Below, piece by piece: positions 25,572 through 36,100 of a stretch of DNA of 64,000 nt; the first letter of the stretch is position 1; the number at the start of each line of letters is the position of its first letter. Both the position numbers and the translations under genes were made by a program. Under the pieces are notes generated by a model, which saw only the letters and a list, made by a program, of their open reading frames with translations, was not told the origin of the DNA and did no database searches. This stretch comes from Lachnospiraceae bacterium (GTDB lineage: Bacteria; Bacillota; Clostridia; Lachnospirales; Lachnospiraceae), in NCBI GenBank assembly GCA_022647575.1, contig JALCKY010000006.1, forward strand, positions 124,001 to 188,000, in the 5' to 3' direction.

Positions 25572-26306
25572 ATGATGACAGTTAAAGAGATGAGCAGACT
25601 GACCGGCGTAAGTATACGTACGCTGCATTATTATGATCAGATCGGGCTTCTTCATCCTTCGGAAGTTACAGAGGCGGGGTACAGAAAATACGGTGAAAGT
25701 GAACTGGCCCGGCTTCAGCAGATACTGCTGTTCCGCGAACTTGAGTTTCCTCTGAAGGATATCCGGGCAATTCTTGACAGCCCGGACTTCGATCAGAAGA
25801 AAGCAATCGAACAGCAGATCAGGCTTCTGTATCTGAAGAAGGAACATCTGGATGCTTTGATTCTCCTTGCCCGTGAAATAAAATCAACAGGAGGAAAGAA
25901 GATGGATTTCAAGGCGTTTGATACAGCGAAAATTGATGAATACACAAAAAAGGCAAAAGAAGAGTGGGGAAAAACCGATGCCTACCGGGAGTATGAACAG
26001 AAGAGCAAAGGCAGAAGCGTCAAAGAAAGCATGGAAATCAACGAAGGGCTTATGAATATTTTTAAGGAATTCGGTCAGATGAAAGACCGGGAACCTGAAA
26101 GTGCGGAAGTGCAGGAACTCGTAAAGAAACTGCAGGATTATATTACGGATCATTTTTACCGCTGTACAGATGAAATCCTGTCCGGACTTGGAAAAATGTA
26201 TGCGGGGGATGCAGAGTTTTCAGGGAATATCGACAGGGCCGGCGGGAAAGGGTGTGCAGCTTTTGCATCTGCCGCCATCGACTCATGCATGCGTTTGAAA
26301 AAATGA
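25572..26306 (+). CDS. MerR-family regulator with TipAS domain
   Basis: A protein of about 244 residues. An N-terminal MerR helix-turn-helix (VKEMSRLTGVSIRTLHYYDQIGLL) is followed by a coiled dimer helix (about 75-110) and a TipAS-type effector domain (about 120-244). TipAL/Mta proteins bind drugs or thiopeptides and activate their own promoter plus efflux genes. The 19-bp promoter directly upstream fits self-activation. The ATG at 25572 follows GGAGGA. No obvious other target is adjacent. Confidence 0.92.
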   Translation: MMTVKEMSRLTGVSIRTLHYYDQIGLLHPSEVTEAGYRKYGESELARLQQILLFRELEFPLKDIRAILDSPDFDQKKAIEQQIRLLYLKKEHLDALILLAREIKSTGGKKMDFKAFDTAKIDEYTKKAKEEWGKTDAYREYEQKSKGRSVKESMEINEGLMNIFKEFGQMKDREPESAEVQELVKKLQDYITDHFYRCTDEILSGLGKMYAGDAEFSGNIDRAGGKGCAAFASAAIDSCMRLKK

Positions 26307-26315
26307 TTTTCTGCA

Positions 26316-27215
26316 TCAGCGGGATTGATTCCTGGATTTCCGGTATTGACTGGGAGTCAGGCTGAAAACCTCTTTGAATTTCCGGCAGAAGTATCCTGTA
26401 TTTTCAAAGCCAACATCTCCTGCGACTGCGGATACGGTTTTTTCTGTTGTCTCAAGCAGGCCGGCTGCACGCTTTAATCTGTAATGAATGACATAATCGA
26501 TAGGGGAAATGAAAACGTATTTGCTGAAAATATTCAGGATGCTGCTTTTGCTGAGCGAGACAGCCCGGGCAAGTTCTTCAAGAGAAACATTTTTCTGATA
26601 ATGATCCTGAATGTACTGCAGCATGATCTGCAGTCTGGCCTGATCCCGGATATCTGTTCTGCGGTTTTGCCCGGCATTGTCTGTTTCCATATTCTCATAC
26701 ATGATCTGCCAAAGTTTCAGAAGCAGCTGGACCGTCTGTATTTCACACGGACGGTCGTCATTCTGCAATTTAAAAACTGAGTTCAGGACTGCAAGACACT
26801 CCTTCTGCCAGCGGACATCCGGGGTGAAAATCTGGATGTCTGCAGAGGAAGAAAGGATGGGCTTTATATATTTCAGATAGATCAGGCTTTCCTTCGGTGC
26901 CAGCAGCGATGGGGAAAATACGATGTTGGGGATGACGGCGGACTCCGCGGATACAAAGCGGTGGATGATCTGACTGTTGATAAAGATACCTTCCCCGGCT
27001 GTCAGGGTAAACTGATGATTTCCCGCGGAAACGGATACGGTTCCCTTTTCGACATAAACAAATTCGAGCTCCGGATGCCAGTGCCAGTCTATGCAGTGAA
27101 AATCAAACTGGTAAATGTCCTCCAGATAAAACATAAAAGGATATTTTTCATCGCCGTGGGAGACATTCTCACGGCTTGTTTCGTCTGTCAGGATTCGCGG
27201 ATAGGAATTATGCAT
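26316..27215 (-). CDS. AraC-family transcriptional regulator
   Basis: About 299 residues. An N-terminal cupin-type sensor (HWHPELEFVYVEKGTVSV) is joined to a C-terminal AraC double helix-turn-helix (LEELARAVSLSKSSILNIFSK, then VGFENTGYFCRKFKEVF). This architecture is common in sugar-responsive activators. A longer frame begins at 27278, but the ATG at 27215 follows a GGGAAGAAAG-like site and begins the conserved part. It diverges from the MFS transporter and esterase genes, which it probably regulates. Confidence 0.92.
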   Translation of the reverse strand: MHNSYPRILTDETSRENVSHGDEKYPFMFYLEDIYQFDFHCIDWHWHPELEFVYVEKGTVSVSAGNHQFTLTAGEGIFINSQIIHRFVSAESAVIPNIVFSPSLLAPKESLIYLKYIKPILSSSADIQIFTPDVRWQKECLAVLNSVFKLQNDDRPCEIQTVQLLLKLWQIMYENMETDNAGQNRRTDIRDQARLQIMLQYIQDHYQKNVSLEELARAVSLSKSSILNIFSKYVFISPIDYVIHYRLKRAAGLLETTEKTVSAVAGDVGFENTGYFCRKFKEVFSLTPSQYRKSRNQSR

Positions 27216-27311
27216 CTTTCTTCCCGCCTTTGCGCACTCTCCAATGAAAAATGAATAAATGCTCAAATTATATGACATTGTGTAATAAATATACGCTTTT
27301 ATTCATTGAAC

Positions 27312-27324
27312 ATCCAATTTGGAT
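27312..27324. promoter_or_regulatory. palindrome between araC-like and MFS genes
   Basis: ATCCAA-T-TTGGAT is a perfect 13-bp dyad in the AT-rich divergent intergenic region, about 50 bases before the MFS start. It is a candidate operator. Confidence 0.5.
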
Positions 27325-27371
27325 ACGATATGTTTTAATAAATTATAGAAAGAGCGGGGCATAAAGTCAAT

Positions 27372-28583
27372 ATGGAAAAGAACTATCGGAAAACGCTGGC
27401 GGCATGCTATTTAGGATTTATCACGCAGGCAATCTCAGCAAACTTTGCACCTCTTCTGTTCCTGAAATTCCATAAGGCCTATGCCATCCCTTTAGGACAG
27501 ATAGCGCTGATTTCGACAGTCTTCTTCTTTACGCAGCTTCTCATCGATGTGTTCTGTGCGAAATTCGTCGACCGGATTGGATACCGGAAGAGTGTCGTAG
27601 TGTCGGAAATCTGTTCGGCGGCAGGACTGGTCGGACTGGCATTTCTTCCTGAACTATGCGGAGAGCCGTTTGCCGGAATTCTCATCAGTGTCATCATTTA
27701 CGCGGTCGGCAGCGGCCTGATCGAAGTCCTGTGCAGCCCGATCGTGGAAGCCTGTCCTTTTGAAAATAAGGAATCCGTGATGAGCCTTCTGCATTCTTTC
27801 TACTGCTGGGGTTCCGTAGGGGTTATTGTCCTTTCGACATTGTTCTTCGCCGTTTTTTCCATCGATAACTGGAAGTGGCTTGCCTGCCTGTGGGCACTCG
27901 TCCCTCTCTGCAATGTCTGCAATTTCATGACCTGTCCGATCGAGCCGCTTGTTGAGGATGGCAAGTCGATGGGAATCAGGAACCTTATGAAAGTGCCGAT
28001 GTTCTGGATTGCGATTGTTCTGATGGTCTGCGCCGGGGCGTCAGAACTTTCCATGGGACAGTGGGCTTCCGCGTATGCGGAGTCGGCTATCGGACTTTCG
28101 AAAACCATCGGAGATTTGGCAGGTCCGTGCATGTTCGCTGTCATGATGGGCATCAGCCGCGTCATTTACGGAAAATACGGAGAAAAACTGAACCTGATGG
28201 TTTTCATGATCTGTTCCGGAGCTTTATGTCTTGCGTGCTATCTGCTGGCGGCCCTGTCCGCGAATCCGATGATGGGCCTGATCGGCTGCATCCTCTGCGG
28301 CTTTTCTGTCGGCATCATGTGGCCGGGCACCATCAGTATTTCATCAAAGCGTCTGCCGACCGGAGGGACGGCCATGTTTGCCCTTCTGGCAATGGCCGGA
28401 GACCTCGGCGGAGCTTTTGGTCCAAGCCTGGTCGGAAACATTACGCAGAATGCAAATGACAATCTGCATGCCGGAATGCTGGCAGGAAGCGTGTTCCCGC
28501 TGGTTCTGATCGGTTCCCTTGCGGCCATGAAGCTGACGCAGGGAAGAGCGGCAGCCTGCGGAACACAGGAGCAGTCCGGATAA
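27372..28583 (+). CDS. MFS transporter (FucP-like)
   Basis: A 403-residue protein with about twelve membrane helices. DRIGYRKSVVVSE is the loop 2-3 MFS signature, and GTAMFALLAMAGDLGG lies in the C-terminal half. The HSFYCWGSVGVI segment is typical of sugar-linked FucP/FPS-type carriers. With the AraC regulator and the esterase it suggests uptake and processing of a carbohydrate or acylated glycoside. A close paralogue lies at 58805. The ATG follows GCGGGGC, a weak ribosome site. Confidence 0.9.
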   Translation: MEKNYRKTLAACYLGFITQAISANFAPLLFLKFHKAYAIPLGQIALISTVFFFTQLLIDVFCAKFVDRIGYRKSVVVSEICSAAGLVGLAFLPELCGEPFAGILISVIIYAVGSGLIEVLCSPIVEACPFENKESVMSLLHSFYCWGSVGVIVLSTLFFAVFSIDNWKWLACLWALVPLCNVCNFMTCPIEPLVEDGKSMGIRNLMKVPMFWIAIVLMVCAGASELSMGQWASAYAESAIGLSKTIGDLAGPCMFAVMMGISRVIYGKYGEKLNLMVFMICSGALCLACYLLAALSANPMMGLIGCILCGFSVGIMWPGTISISSKRLPTGGTAMFALLAMAGDLGGAFGPSLVGNITQNANDNLHAGMLAGSVFPLVLIGSLAAMKLTQGRAAACGTQEQSG

Positions 28584-28598
28584 AAGGGATGAACGGAG

Positions 28599-28639
28599 GC
28601 GTTCTTTTGGATGAAGATCCGAAAGAACGCTTTTTTTTT
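28599..28639 (+). terminator. intrinsic terminator (repeated hairpin family)
   Basis: GCGTTCTTTTGGAT pairs with ATCCGAAAGAACGC and ends in nine T residues. It is the fifth, most diverged member of the hairpin family. Confidence 0.88.
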
Positions 28640-28646
28640 GCTGCAG

Positions 28647-28676
28647 TTGGATGAAATGGAGCAGGTATGCTACAAT
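28647..28676 (+). promoter_or_regulatory. extended -10 promoter of the esterase gene
   Basis: TTGGAT (28647-28652) and TGCTACAAT (28668-28676) form an 18-base-spaced promoter with the TGN extension. The same TGCTACAAT appears twice near 52104. Confidence 0.6.
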
Positions 28677-28736
28677 AATTGGAAAGCCGCGGAAATGACC
28701 CGGGCTTAAACCTGTCTTGACAGAAAGCGTGAAGGA

Positions 28737-29744
28737 ATGGAAGCTTTGAATCTTGGAGAACTCTTCCGGCAGAATCCTGTTTTCTGGGATTCCTGTTCGT
28801 GGCCGAAGGAATGCCTCCCGGCAGGATTTTTACAGAGATCACTTGAAACAGAGGCCTACGGACAGGGCCCTGATGTCCGGCGGGCTTTTGAAAGATGGGA
28901 TGAATGGATCCGTGCAGGCCGCTATAAACTGTTTGATCTTTATTCAGAGAAAGAGTGCGCGGAGAATCCGGACAAGAAGAATGTAAAGCTGCTGTATTTC
29001 CAGGGAAAACCCGGGCAGAAATTTCATATCATCTGTCCCGGCGGTGCCTATACCCATGTGGCGACCTGGCTGGAGGGCGTTGCGCCGGCGATGGCAATTA
29101 CGGAAGAGGGGTATCATGCCTTCGTTTTAGTCTATCGCTGTGATTATGCATGCACAGCCTCCGAGCAGCTGATGCCGAAGCCGATGGAGGATTTGGCCCG
29201 GGCTCTTACTTTTATTATAAAGAACAGCCGTGATCTGCAGGTGGATATTGAAAACTATGGCGTCAGCGGCTTCTCTGCCGGCGGACATCTGGCAGCTTTT
29301 TGGGGAAGCAGGAAATACGGATATGCGCATTATCAGCTTCCGGCGCCTTCGGCATTGATTCTCGGATACCCGGCTCTTTCCTCTGAGATTTATTATGAAC
29401 TTCTGCAGGGCACGAAAATGGATCGCTATCCGGAGGCAAAGGCAATGACGGACTCCTATCTCAGGCTGATGGGAGGACCTGCGTATACGCAGGAGGCAAT
29501 CCGGGATTTCAGTGCGGAATACCATGTGACCGGGGAATATCCCCCTGTTTACTTTGTTCATAATGAAGACGATCCGCTGGTTCCTTATGAAACTTCGCAG
29601 CGCTTCTGCCATGCATTGGAAGAGGCGGGTGTCAGCCATGTATTTGAGAGCTATCGTACGGGCGGCCATGGCTTTTCTTTGGGATACGGAAAGGAAGCCT
29701 GCGGCTGGTATCAGAGAGCCCTGAAGTTCTATGCTTCTGTCTGA
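28737..29744 (+). CDS. alpha/beta-hydrolase (BD-FAE/acetyl-esterase type)
   Basis: A 335-residue cytoplasmic hydrolase. The oxyanion region CPGGAYTHVA, nucleophile serine in GFSAGGHLAAFWG, aspartate in VHNEDDPLVPYE and histidine in GGHGFSLGYG form a complete triad. The layout matches esterases that remove acetyl or aryl groups from sugars. It has its own promoter after the MFS terminator and fits a carbohydrate-use locus with the AraC and MFS genes. The substrate is not known. Confidence 0.9.
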   Translation: MEALNLGELFRQNPVFWDSCSWPKECLPAGFLQRSLETEAYGQGPDVRRAFERWDEWIRAGRYKLFDLYSEKECAENPDKKNVKLLYFQGKPGQKFHIICPGGAYTHVATWLEGVAPAMAITEEGYHAFVLVYRCDYACTASEQLMPKPMEDLARALTFIIKNSRDLQVDIENYGVSGFSAGGHLAAFWGSRKYGYAHYQLPAPSALILGYPALSSEIYYELLQGTKMDRYPEAKAMTDSYLRLMGGPAYTQEAIRDFSAEYHVTGEYPPVYFVHNEDDPLVPYETSQRFCHALEEAGVSHVFESYRTGGHGFSLGYGKEACGWYQRALKFYASV

Positions 29745-29810
29745 ATCAGAACTGCGGGGAAGCCGCAGAACGAAAATGAAAATCCAATTGATCAACAGGG
29801 GGGACGTATC

Positions 29811-30161
29811 ATGAATTCTAAAACCATACAGGATATTATTCAATTTCGTGATGACCGAAACTGGAAGCAGTTTCATAACCCGAAAGACCTGGCAATTTCC
29901 ATCAGTCTGGAAGCGGCCGAGCTGCTTGAAGTATTTCAGTGGAGCGGGTCCGACACCAGCGCTGATTCTCATATGGATAAAATCAAAGAGGAACTGGCAG
30001 ATGTCGTGAATTACTGCGTGCTGATGGCTGACGCGTGCGGACTGGATCTGGATGAAATCGTGGAAGAGAAGATTAAGCGCAATGCCGAGAAATATCCTGT
30101 TAAGCAGGCATACGGCTCCAGTAAAAAGTACACAGAACTTGGAAAAAAGGACGAAAAATAA
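29811..30161 (+). CDS. MazG-like nucleotide pyrophosphohydrolase
   Basis: A 116-residue all-alpha NTP pyrophosphatase. The metal-binding acidic residues Glu34/Glu37 (SLEAAELLEVFQW) and Glu61/Asp64 (KEELADVVNYC) are in place. Relatives such as dCTPase/RS21-C6 hydrolyse (d)NTPs to monophosphates. The ATG follows GGGGGGA. The gene lies two bases upstream of a nuclease-helicase gene, so the two are translated from one message. A role in nucleotide-pool control or phage defence is inference. Confidence 0.92.
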   Translation: MNSKTIQDIIQFRDDRNWKQFHNPKDLAISISLEAAELLEVFQWSGSDTSADSHMDKIKEELADVVNYCVLMADACGLDLDEIVEEKIKRNAEKYPVKQAYGSSKKYTELGKKDEK

Positions 30162-30163
30162 TT

Positions 30164-32117
30164 ATGCTGGTTTATTCGGCTGCGAAATATCAGTTTCATG
30201 ATGATGTCGTCAATCATAATATTGCCCAGGTTATCAAGAGCAGTTTATTTTATCACGGGATTTTCGATGAGAATGACCGCGAATTTGTTTCCTGGGAAAA
30301 TTCTCTGGTCAAAATGGATGAAGTCCTGGAGGATGACCGTTTTTCAGATGATGTCCAGGTTGCCGTCGAGTATCAGGTGCCTCAGACAGCAAAGCGGGTA
30401 GACTTTATTGTCTCCGGAGCTGACGAAAAAGGAAAAGAAAATGTCGTTATCGTGGAACTGAAACAGTGGGAAAGGGCACAGCGCACGATGCGGGACGGTC
30501 TTGTGTCAGCCTATACCGGTGGGATGACGCGGGTCGTCGCACACCCGTCCTATCAGGCATATTCTTATGCAAAGACCATCGAGAACTTCTGCTCAACCGT
30601 GCAGGATAAGCCGATTTCACTTTATCCGTGTGCCTATCTCCACAACTATTCAAGAAGCTATATTGATGAACTGGTCAATGACTCCTATCAGGAGGTCCTG
30701 GATGAGGCACCTCTTTTTATCAGGAATGACTTAAAGAAGCTGAGAGACTTTATCGGCCGTTATGTCCGGTCGGCAGCGAAAAGCAATCTGATGGTTGAAA
30801 TCGATAATGGTAAGATCAGGCCATCCAAGGCACTGCAGGACACCCTTGCCAGTATGATGCACGGGAACCCGGAATTCATTCTCATCGATGAGCAGAAAGT
30901 TGCCTATGAAACGGTCAGACGTCTTGTTGAACTGGCGCTTTTGAACAATAAGAAATATACCATTATCGTGGAAGGCGGCCCGGGAACCGGAAAAAGTGTT
31001 GTTGCAGTCAGTCTTCTGGCTGACCTGATCACAAAAGGCAGGACAGCATGCTACGTGACAAAAAATGCTGCCCCGCGAAATGTCTATTTTGAAGAACTGA
31101 AGCAGGGAAAGTTCAGGAATAATTATGTGAAATTCCTGTTTAAAGGATCCGGTTCTTTTGTTGAAAGCAGGAAGAATGATTTTGACTGTCTGATCGTGGA
31201 TGAGGCACACCGGCTGAATGAAAAATCCGGCATGTATAAAAATAAAGGCGTCAACCAGATCAAAGAAATCATTGACGCATCAAAGGTCAGCGTGTTCTTC
31301 ATTGATGAAGACCAGGTGGTTACCTCGAGTGATATCGGATCTGTCTGTGAGATTGAAAAATGGGCAAAGCTCTGCGGAAGCGAGATTTGCTATAGACGAT
31401 GATATTAAACTCACTTCACAGTTTCGCTGCAACGGAAGCAGCGGATATGTTGCTTTTCTCGATGACCTTCTCGGCATCAGAAAAACGGCAAATGCAGATG
31501 GTTTCGATCTGGATTTCGATTTCAGGATATTCGACAATCCTCTGGAAATGAGAGAGGAGCTCCGAAAAAAGAATGAAATCAATAATAAAGCCCGGATGAT
31601 TGCAGGCTACTGCTATGAATGGATCACAAAGAATTCAAATGACCTGAATGTATATGACATCGAACTTCCGGGAGGCTTCAAGGCACGATGGAATTTCAAC
31701 AGTACATCTACATGGGCTATTGATCCGGACTCCTTTGAACAGGTGGGCTGCATCCATACTTCGCAGGGACTGGAATTCGATTATATCGGCATCATTATCG
31801 GCAAAGATCTCAGATATGAAAACGGGAGAGTCATAACAGATCCCTCCAGAAGGGCCAAGTCGGATGCAAGCCTCCGGGGGATCAAGAATCGCCCGGAATA
31901 TGCCGAAAAAGTGGACCGCATCATACGGAATACCTATAAAGTCCTTATGACTCGCGGGCAGAAAGGCTGTTATATCTATTGTGAAGATTCAAATCTGCAG
32001 CAGTATATCAAGTCGCGTCTGGGGGCAGGAGAGGAAGACAGACCGGGGCTGGTAGCCGAAGAGAATGCTGTTTATGAGGTAAAGAAAAAAGGAAAACCGG
32101 AAACCGGAATGGATTGA
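30164..32117 (+). CDS. PD-(D/E)xK-DUF2075 helicase, frame broken near 31380
   Basis: About 650 residues after correction. The N-terminal part has Asp80 (RVDFIV) and Glu98-Leu-Lys100 (VELKQW), the D...ExK pattern of restriction-like nucleases. A superfamily 1-like ATPase of the DUF2075 family follows: Walker A GGPGTGKS (271-278), Walker B Asp346-Glu347 (VDEAH) and, after the shift, SQFRCNG, IHTSQGLEFD and VLMTRGQKGCYIY as later helicase motifs. The first frame ends at 31402 and the second picks up at FAIDDDIKLTSQ. No start site separates them. It is paired with the MazG-like gene. Confidence 0.85.
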
Positions 32118-32162
32118 CTGCTCCGCGGCGGGTAAGCCTTGCGAAACAGGGAGAGATTATTC

Positions 32163-33143
32163 ATGCACAAGAATCAAAAAGCAGGGCAGGGTCAGCTGCA
32201 GGCCTCAGAATCAGAAGCAAAGGCCGAATACGATTCCTCTTTCAAACGTGTCAGCACGTCTGAAATGAAGCGAAGGTCAGTCTCTGAATTTGAGGGACTG
32301 AAAGTAAAAGAATGTTCATTTTACTCCAATTTCGGACAGAAGCTTTTCGGCTGCACGTATTCAAAAGAGAATACGGAGCCGGAGGGCGTCATCATCATGG
32401 CACACGGCCTCGGCATCGGCGGGCAGTGTGTCTACATGGATTCTGCCGATTATTTTACATCGAACGGATATCTGGTTTTTGCCTATGACGCAACCGGAAC
32501 GGACAGGAGCGAAGGTGATTCGGTGATCGGCATGGGACAGGGGCTTATTGATCTGAACTGTGCCATTGATTATGTCGAGCACGACAGCCTGCTGAAAAAT
32601 TATCCGATTGTGCTGTTCGGGCACAGCTGGGGAGCTTACTGTGTCTGTGCCGCGCTGAATTTTCATCCGGAGGTGAAGGCAGCTGTCTCCATTTCCGGAT
32701 TCAACTGCCCGGAGGATTATTACAGAGAGCTGTTCGGCAGGGAGAACCCGGATTTCTTTTCCTATTTTGTCAGCCGCGAGAAGGAAAATTTCGAAAAATA
32801 TTCCGGCTGTACGGCAATGTCGGGGTTCGCGCGAACGAAAGCCGGGATCATGATCATTCACAGCGCAGATGACCGGAACGTTCCCGCATCAGCAGGGTAT
32901 GATCTTTATTACAAAAAATATAAAGATGACGATCGGTTCCTGTTCAGGAAATATAAGAGCCGCGGCCATCTCTTTATTTTCTATACTGACAAAGCAAGAG
33001 AGTACGACCGCAGCTTTTATATTTGTGAACAGAGCCTGGAGCTGTCGGAATTCGGGCGGACGAATGTGTTCGATAAAACTGCCGGATATGAAATTGACCG
33101 GGTTTTCTATGAAGACATCCTGAGCTTTTACCGGAAATACTGA
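32163..33143 (+). CDS. cytoplasmic alpha/beta hydrolase (lysophospholipase-like)
   Basis: About 326 residues with no signal peptide. VIIMAHGLGIGGQ gives the oxyanion loop, GHSWGAYC the nucleophile elbow, HSADDRNVP the aspartate and SRGHLF the histidine. It is clearly paralogous to the hydrolase domain at the end of the surface protein at 48337-52017. Shared stretches include GQCVYMD, SNGYLVFAYDATG-like and GYDLYY. The ATG at 32163 follows GGGAGAG, and a longer frame from 32139 lacks a site. It is convergent with the subtilisin gene and its substrate is unknown. Confidence 0.85.
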   Translation: MHKNQKAGQGQLQASESEAKAEYDSSFKRVSTSEMKRRSVSEFEGLKVKECSFYSNFGQKLFGCTYSKENTEPEGVIIMAHGLGIGGQCVYMDSADYFTSNGYLVFAYDATGTDRSEGDSVIGMGQGLIDLNCAIDYVEHDSLLKNYPIVLFGHSWGAYCVCAALNFHPEVKAAVSISGFNCPEDYYRELFGRENPDFFSYFVSREKENFEKYSGCTAMSGFARTKAGIMIIHSADDRNVPASAGYDLYYKKYKDDDRFLFRKYKSRGHLFIFYTDKAREYDRSFYICEQSLELSEFGRTNVFDKTAGYEIDRVFYEDILSFYRKY

Positions 33144-33159
33144 AATCCGAAGCCGTGTT

Positions 33160-36100
33160 TTAACGGAGCGCGCTGTCGATGGAAGTCTTCATCACGGCAG
33201 ATACCGCATTGTCTCCGCCAAGAATCCAGACGCTGCCCGCATTTTTGAGAACGGTCTTCTGATTTTCCGTGAGCGAGGTGCCTTTTCCGTCAACGAGCAG
33301 GATGGCTCCGTTGGATTTACCGGAAAGGGCTGCGCTGACAAGGCTGTCCGGATAGCTGCTGCCTGTCGAGACGGCAAGTGCGGCAGCCTTCCCGCCGAAG
33401 AGCCCATTGATTATTTCAAGCGATGTACCGTAGCGGTCGCTGCCGCCGTATCTCTTTACGGCAGCTCCCGAAAGCTGCGTTTCGACATTGCCGCTTACGG
33501 CACCTTCTTTTCCGACGATGACGGCATTCCTGAATTTCTTAGCAATGGTGAGGGATGTACCGGTCAGTTTCCCATCGGTTCCCGTCAGCAGAATCGGATC
33601 CTTCTGTGCATACGCATAGGATGAGATGGAAAGCGCATCCGGGAAGTTCTGTCCGGAACTGATGATGATCGTATCGGAAGAGGATGATTTCATGATTTCT
33701 TCCTCAACCTTTTCAGCCGTCTGCATGCGGTCGTCTCCTCCGATCCGGTCTGTCCGGATGCCCATTTTTTCGATGGCAGCTTTCACGTCATCGGAAACGG
33801 CTGCCGTTCCGCCGATGATTGCCGCGTCTGATACTTTGAGAGATGTGAGGAGATCGGAAGTCTGCTTCGTGAGCTGATCCGGTTCCGTCAATATGACCGG
33901 ACAGTCTTTTACTCCCGCAAGAGACGAGGCTGCCAGAGCATCCGGCCAATTCTCCCCGGAAGCCACGATGACCGTGGAAGAGCCGTCCGGGAAAGCACTT
34001 TTCACCGCTGCTGCCATCGTATCATAGCGGGTAGCTCCATAAATCCGGCTGTACGGTGACGTGCGGTACCTTGCGGTAATGGTTCCGGAGGTGAACAGCG
34101 GGATGGCCAGAGGCGAGCCGGATCCGATCGAGATCCCATCCTTGATCCAGTCCATCAGATAACAGCCTTCCGGGACAGTCGCCGTAAGCACAGCGGTATC
34201 CCCGCTCCGCATGGTGATTTTGGAGGAGCCTGCAGCGCCGCCAACTGAGATCAGTGCGCTCCCGTTCTGCTCGGCATTTACGCTGACGGTGATGTCTGTC
34301 GTCGTGACGGTGCCGGCCAGAGAGTCCGGAAGCGTATAGAATGTGCCGGCATTTCCCTCCAGCCCTGCTACATAGACTTTTCCGCCCAGCATGGCCGCAC
34401 CGGTCGGAATGATTTCCGAAACAGAAGTCCCGAGACTTGTTCCCAGGCCTTTCCAGGTCATGCTGACCGGATCAACCAGGACCGTATCGCCGATTCCGGA
34501 AAAGGTATCCGGTCCTAACTGCAGAATGCCGTTTCCGGTGTTGACGCGGACATAACGGATCTGGTTGAAGCAGGTTTCCGTCTTCCATTCCGGTTCACCG
34601 GAAAGGATGCCGAGATTCTTCCAGCTGCTTCCGTCATAGGCAAGCGTGACGATTGACGGCTGCCCGGCATCGACTGCCGTGAAATAGTCGGTCGTGCCGT
34701 TTCGGAAGTATCCCGTAATCCCCTGAATCTTTCCGATTGTACTGATCGGTATTTCAGTCCGTTGGAATTCATCGCTGTCCGGATCCAGGAAGAAGACCGT
34801 TGAAGTCAGTGCATTTCCGGTTCCCAGATCCACAAAATCTTCTGTCATGATGAGACAGATTTTTCCCTGTGCGCTGTAAGCGGCCGTGTTGAAAAAGACA
34901 GGTTCGTTTTCGTAGAGCCGTCCGACATCGAATGTCCCGATTTTCTTTACGTCGGACCAGGTATTCTTACCGATATCGTATTCGGAACAGAAGACATCCG
35001 TTTCTTCTTTCCCGTCAGTCTCACGGACATCCGCATTGAAGGCATAGAGTTTTCCGTTCCGGTAGGCATAGCGGAGCATCGTTTCCGGAAGCCCGGTACA
35101 GCCTTCCATCATCTTTTCAGCAGACGAAAGCTTCGTCCATGACGAAGCGGAGGAGGCAGAAGAGGGATCCGTGCAGCTGTACAGGAATTCCCCGTCCTGA
35201 TCTGCAAAGAAGATCCTGTCTGATCCGGCGACGAGCACGCCGCTGGTCATTTCCGTGCCAGAACCCGGAAGCGCACCGATTCGTACAAGCGTCGAAGAAT
35301 TTTTTTCGGGCACGGTATAGGAGGCGTTGTAAGTCCGTCCGGTCGAGCTGTCGACGACGTCGAACCGGTGCTTCCCGCCGTCGAACAGGGCATCGCCTGC
35401 CGTGAAGACGATGGAATCCTCGTCCTGCGAAGTGACGGCAGCTTTCTTCTGATGCGTGGTTTCATCGACATAAAGCGAGGCGTCCCCCAGCCCGTAGCCG
35501 CTGACCGTGATGACATTCCCGCTGCAGGAAATGGACCAGGTACTGGCATTGATGGCGGAATCTGACGCGCTTCCCCTGGTATCCAGGGCTTTGTCGAATG
35601 AGAAATGTCCCTGGCATGCTATCGCCTTTTTTGCTCCTTCGCTGCTGTAGGCATCTGCCATCGGGACAGTGCCGCCCACGAGGCGTCCCCTCAGCTCCAG
35701 CGGGGATTCATCCGGATAGAGCGAGGCAAGTTCGGCACAGCACCCTGCAAGGAACGGAGTGGCCATGGATGTCCCGCTCATGAAGCCATAGGCTGAAATG
35801 TCAGATTTCTTCGTTATACCGGCAATGGAATACCGGGCGGTCACTTCCGTTCCGCCGTCCGCCGGCTGCTCCATCATCAGCATAAGTATACAGCTCAGGG
35901 TATTGCTCGACAGGACCGTATCCGGGATGGCTCCGTCCAGGCTGCTCTTATGAGAGGTCGAGGCAGTCCCGAAGGAATAATTGCGCAGGGAATTGATTTC
36001 GGAAAGGCTGGTGCCGACCGCGAATCCTGCCTCGGCGTACTTTGATTCATTTCCCTCACCGCCGAAGGGAATGCAGCTGACGCCGGACACGTAATCAGAT

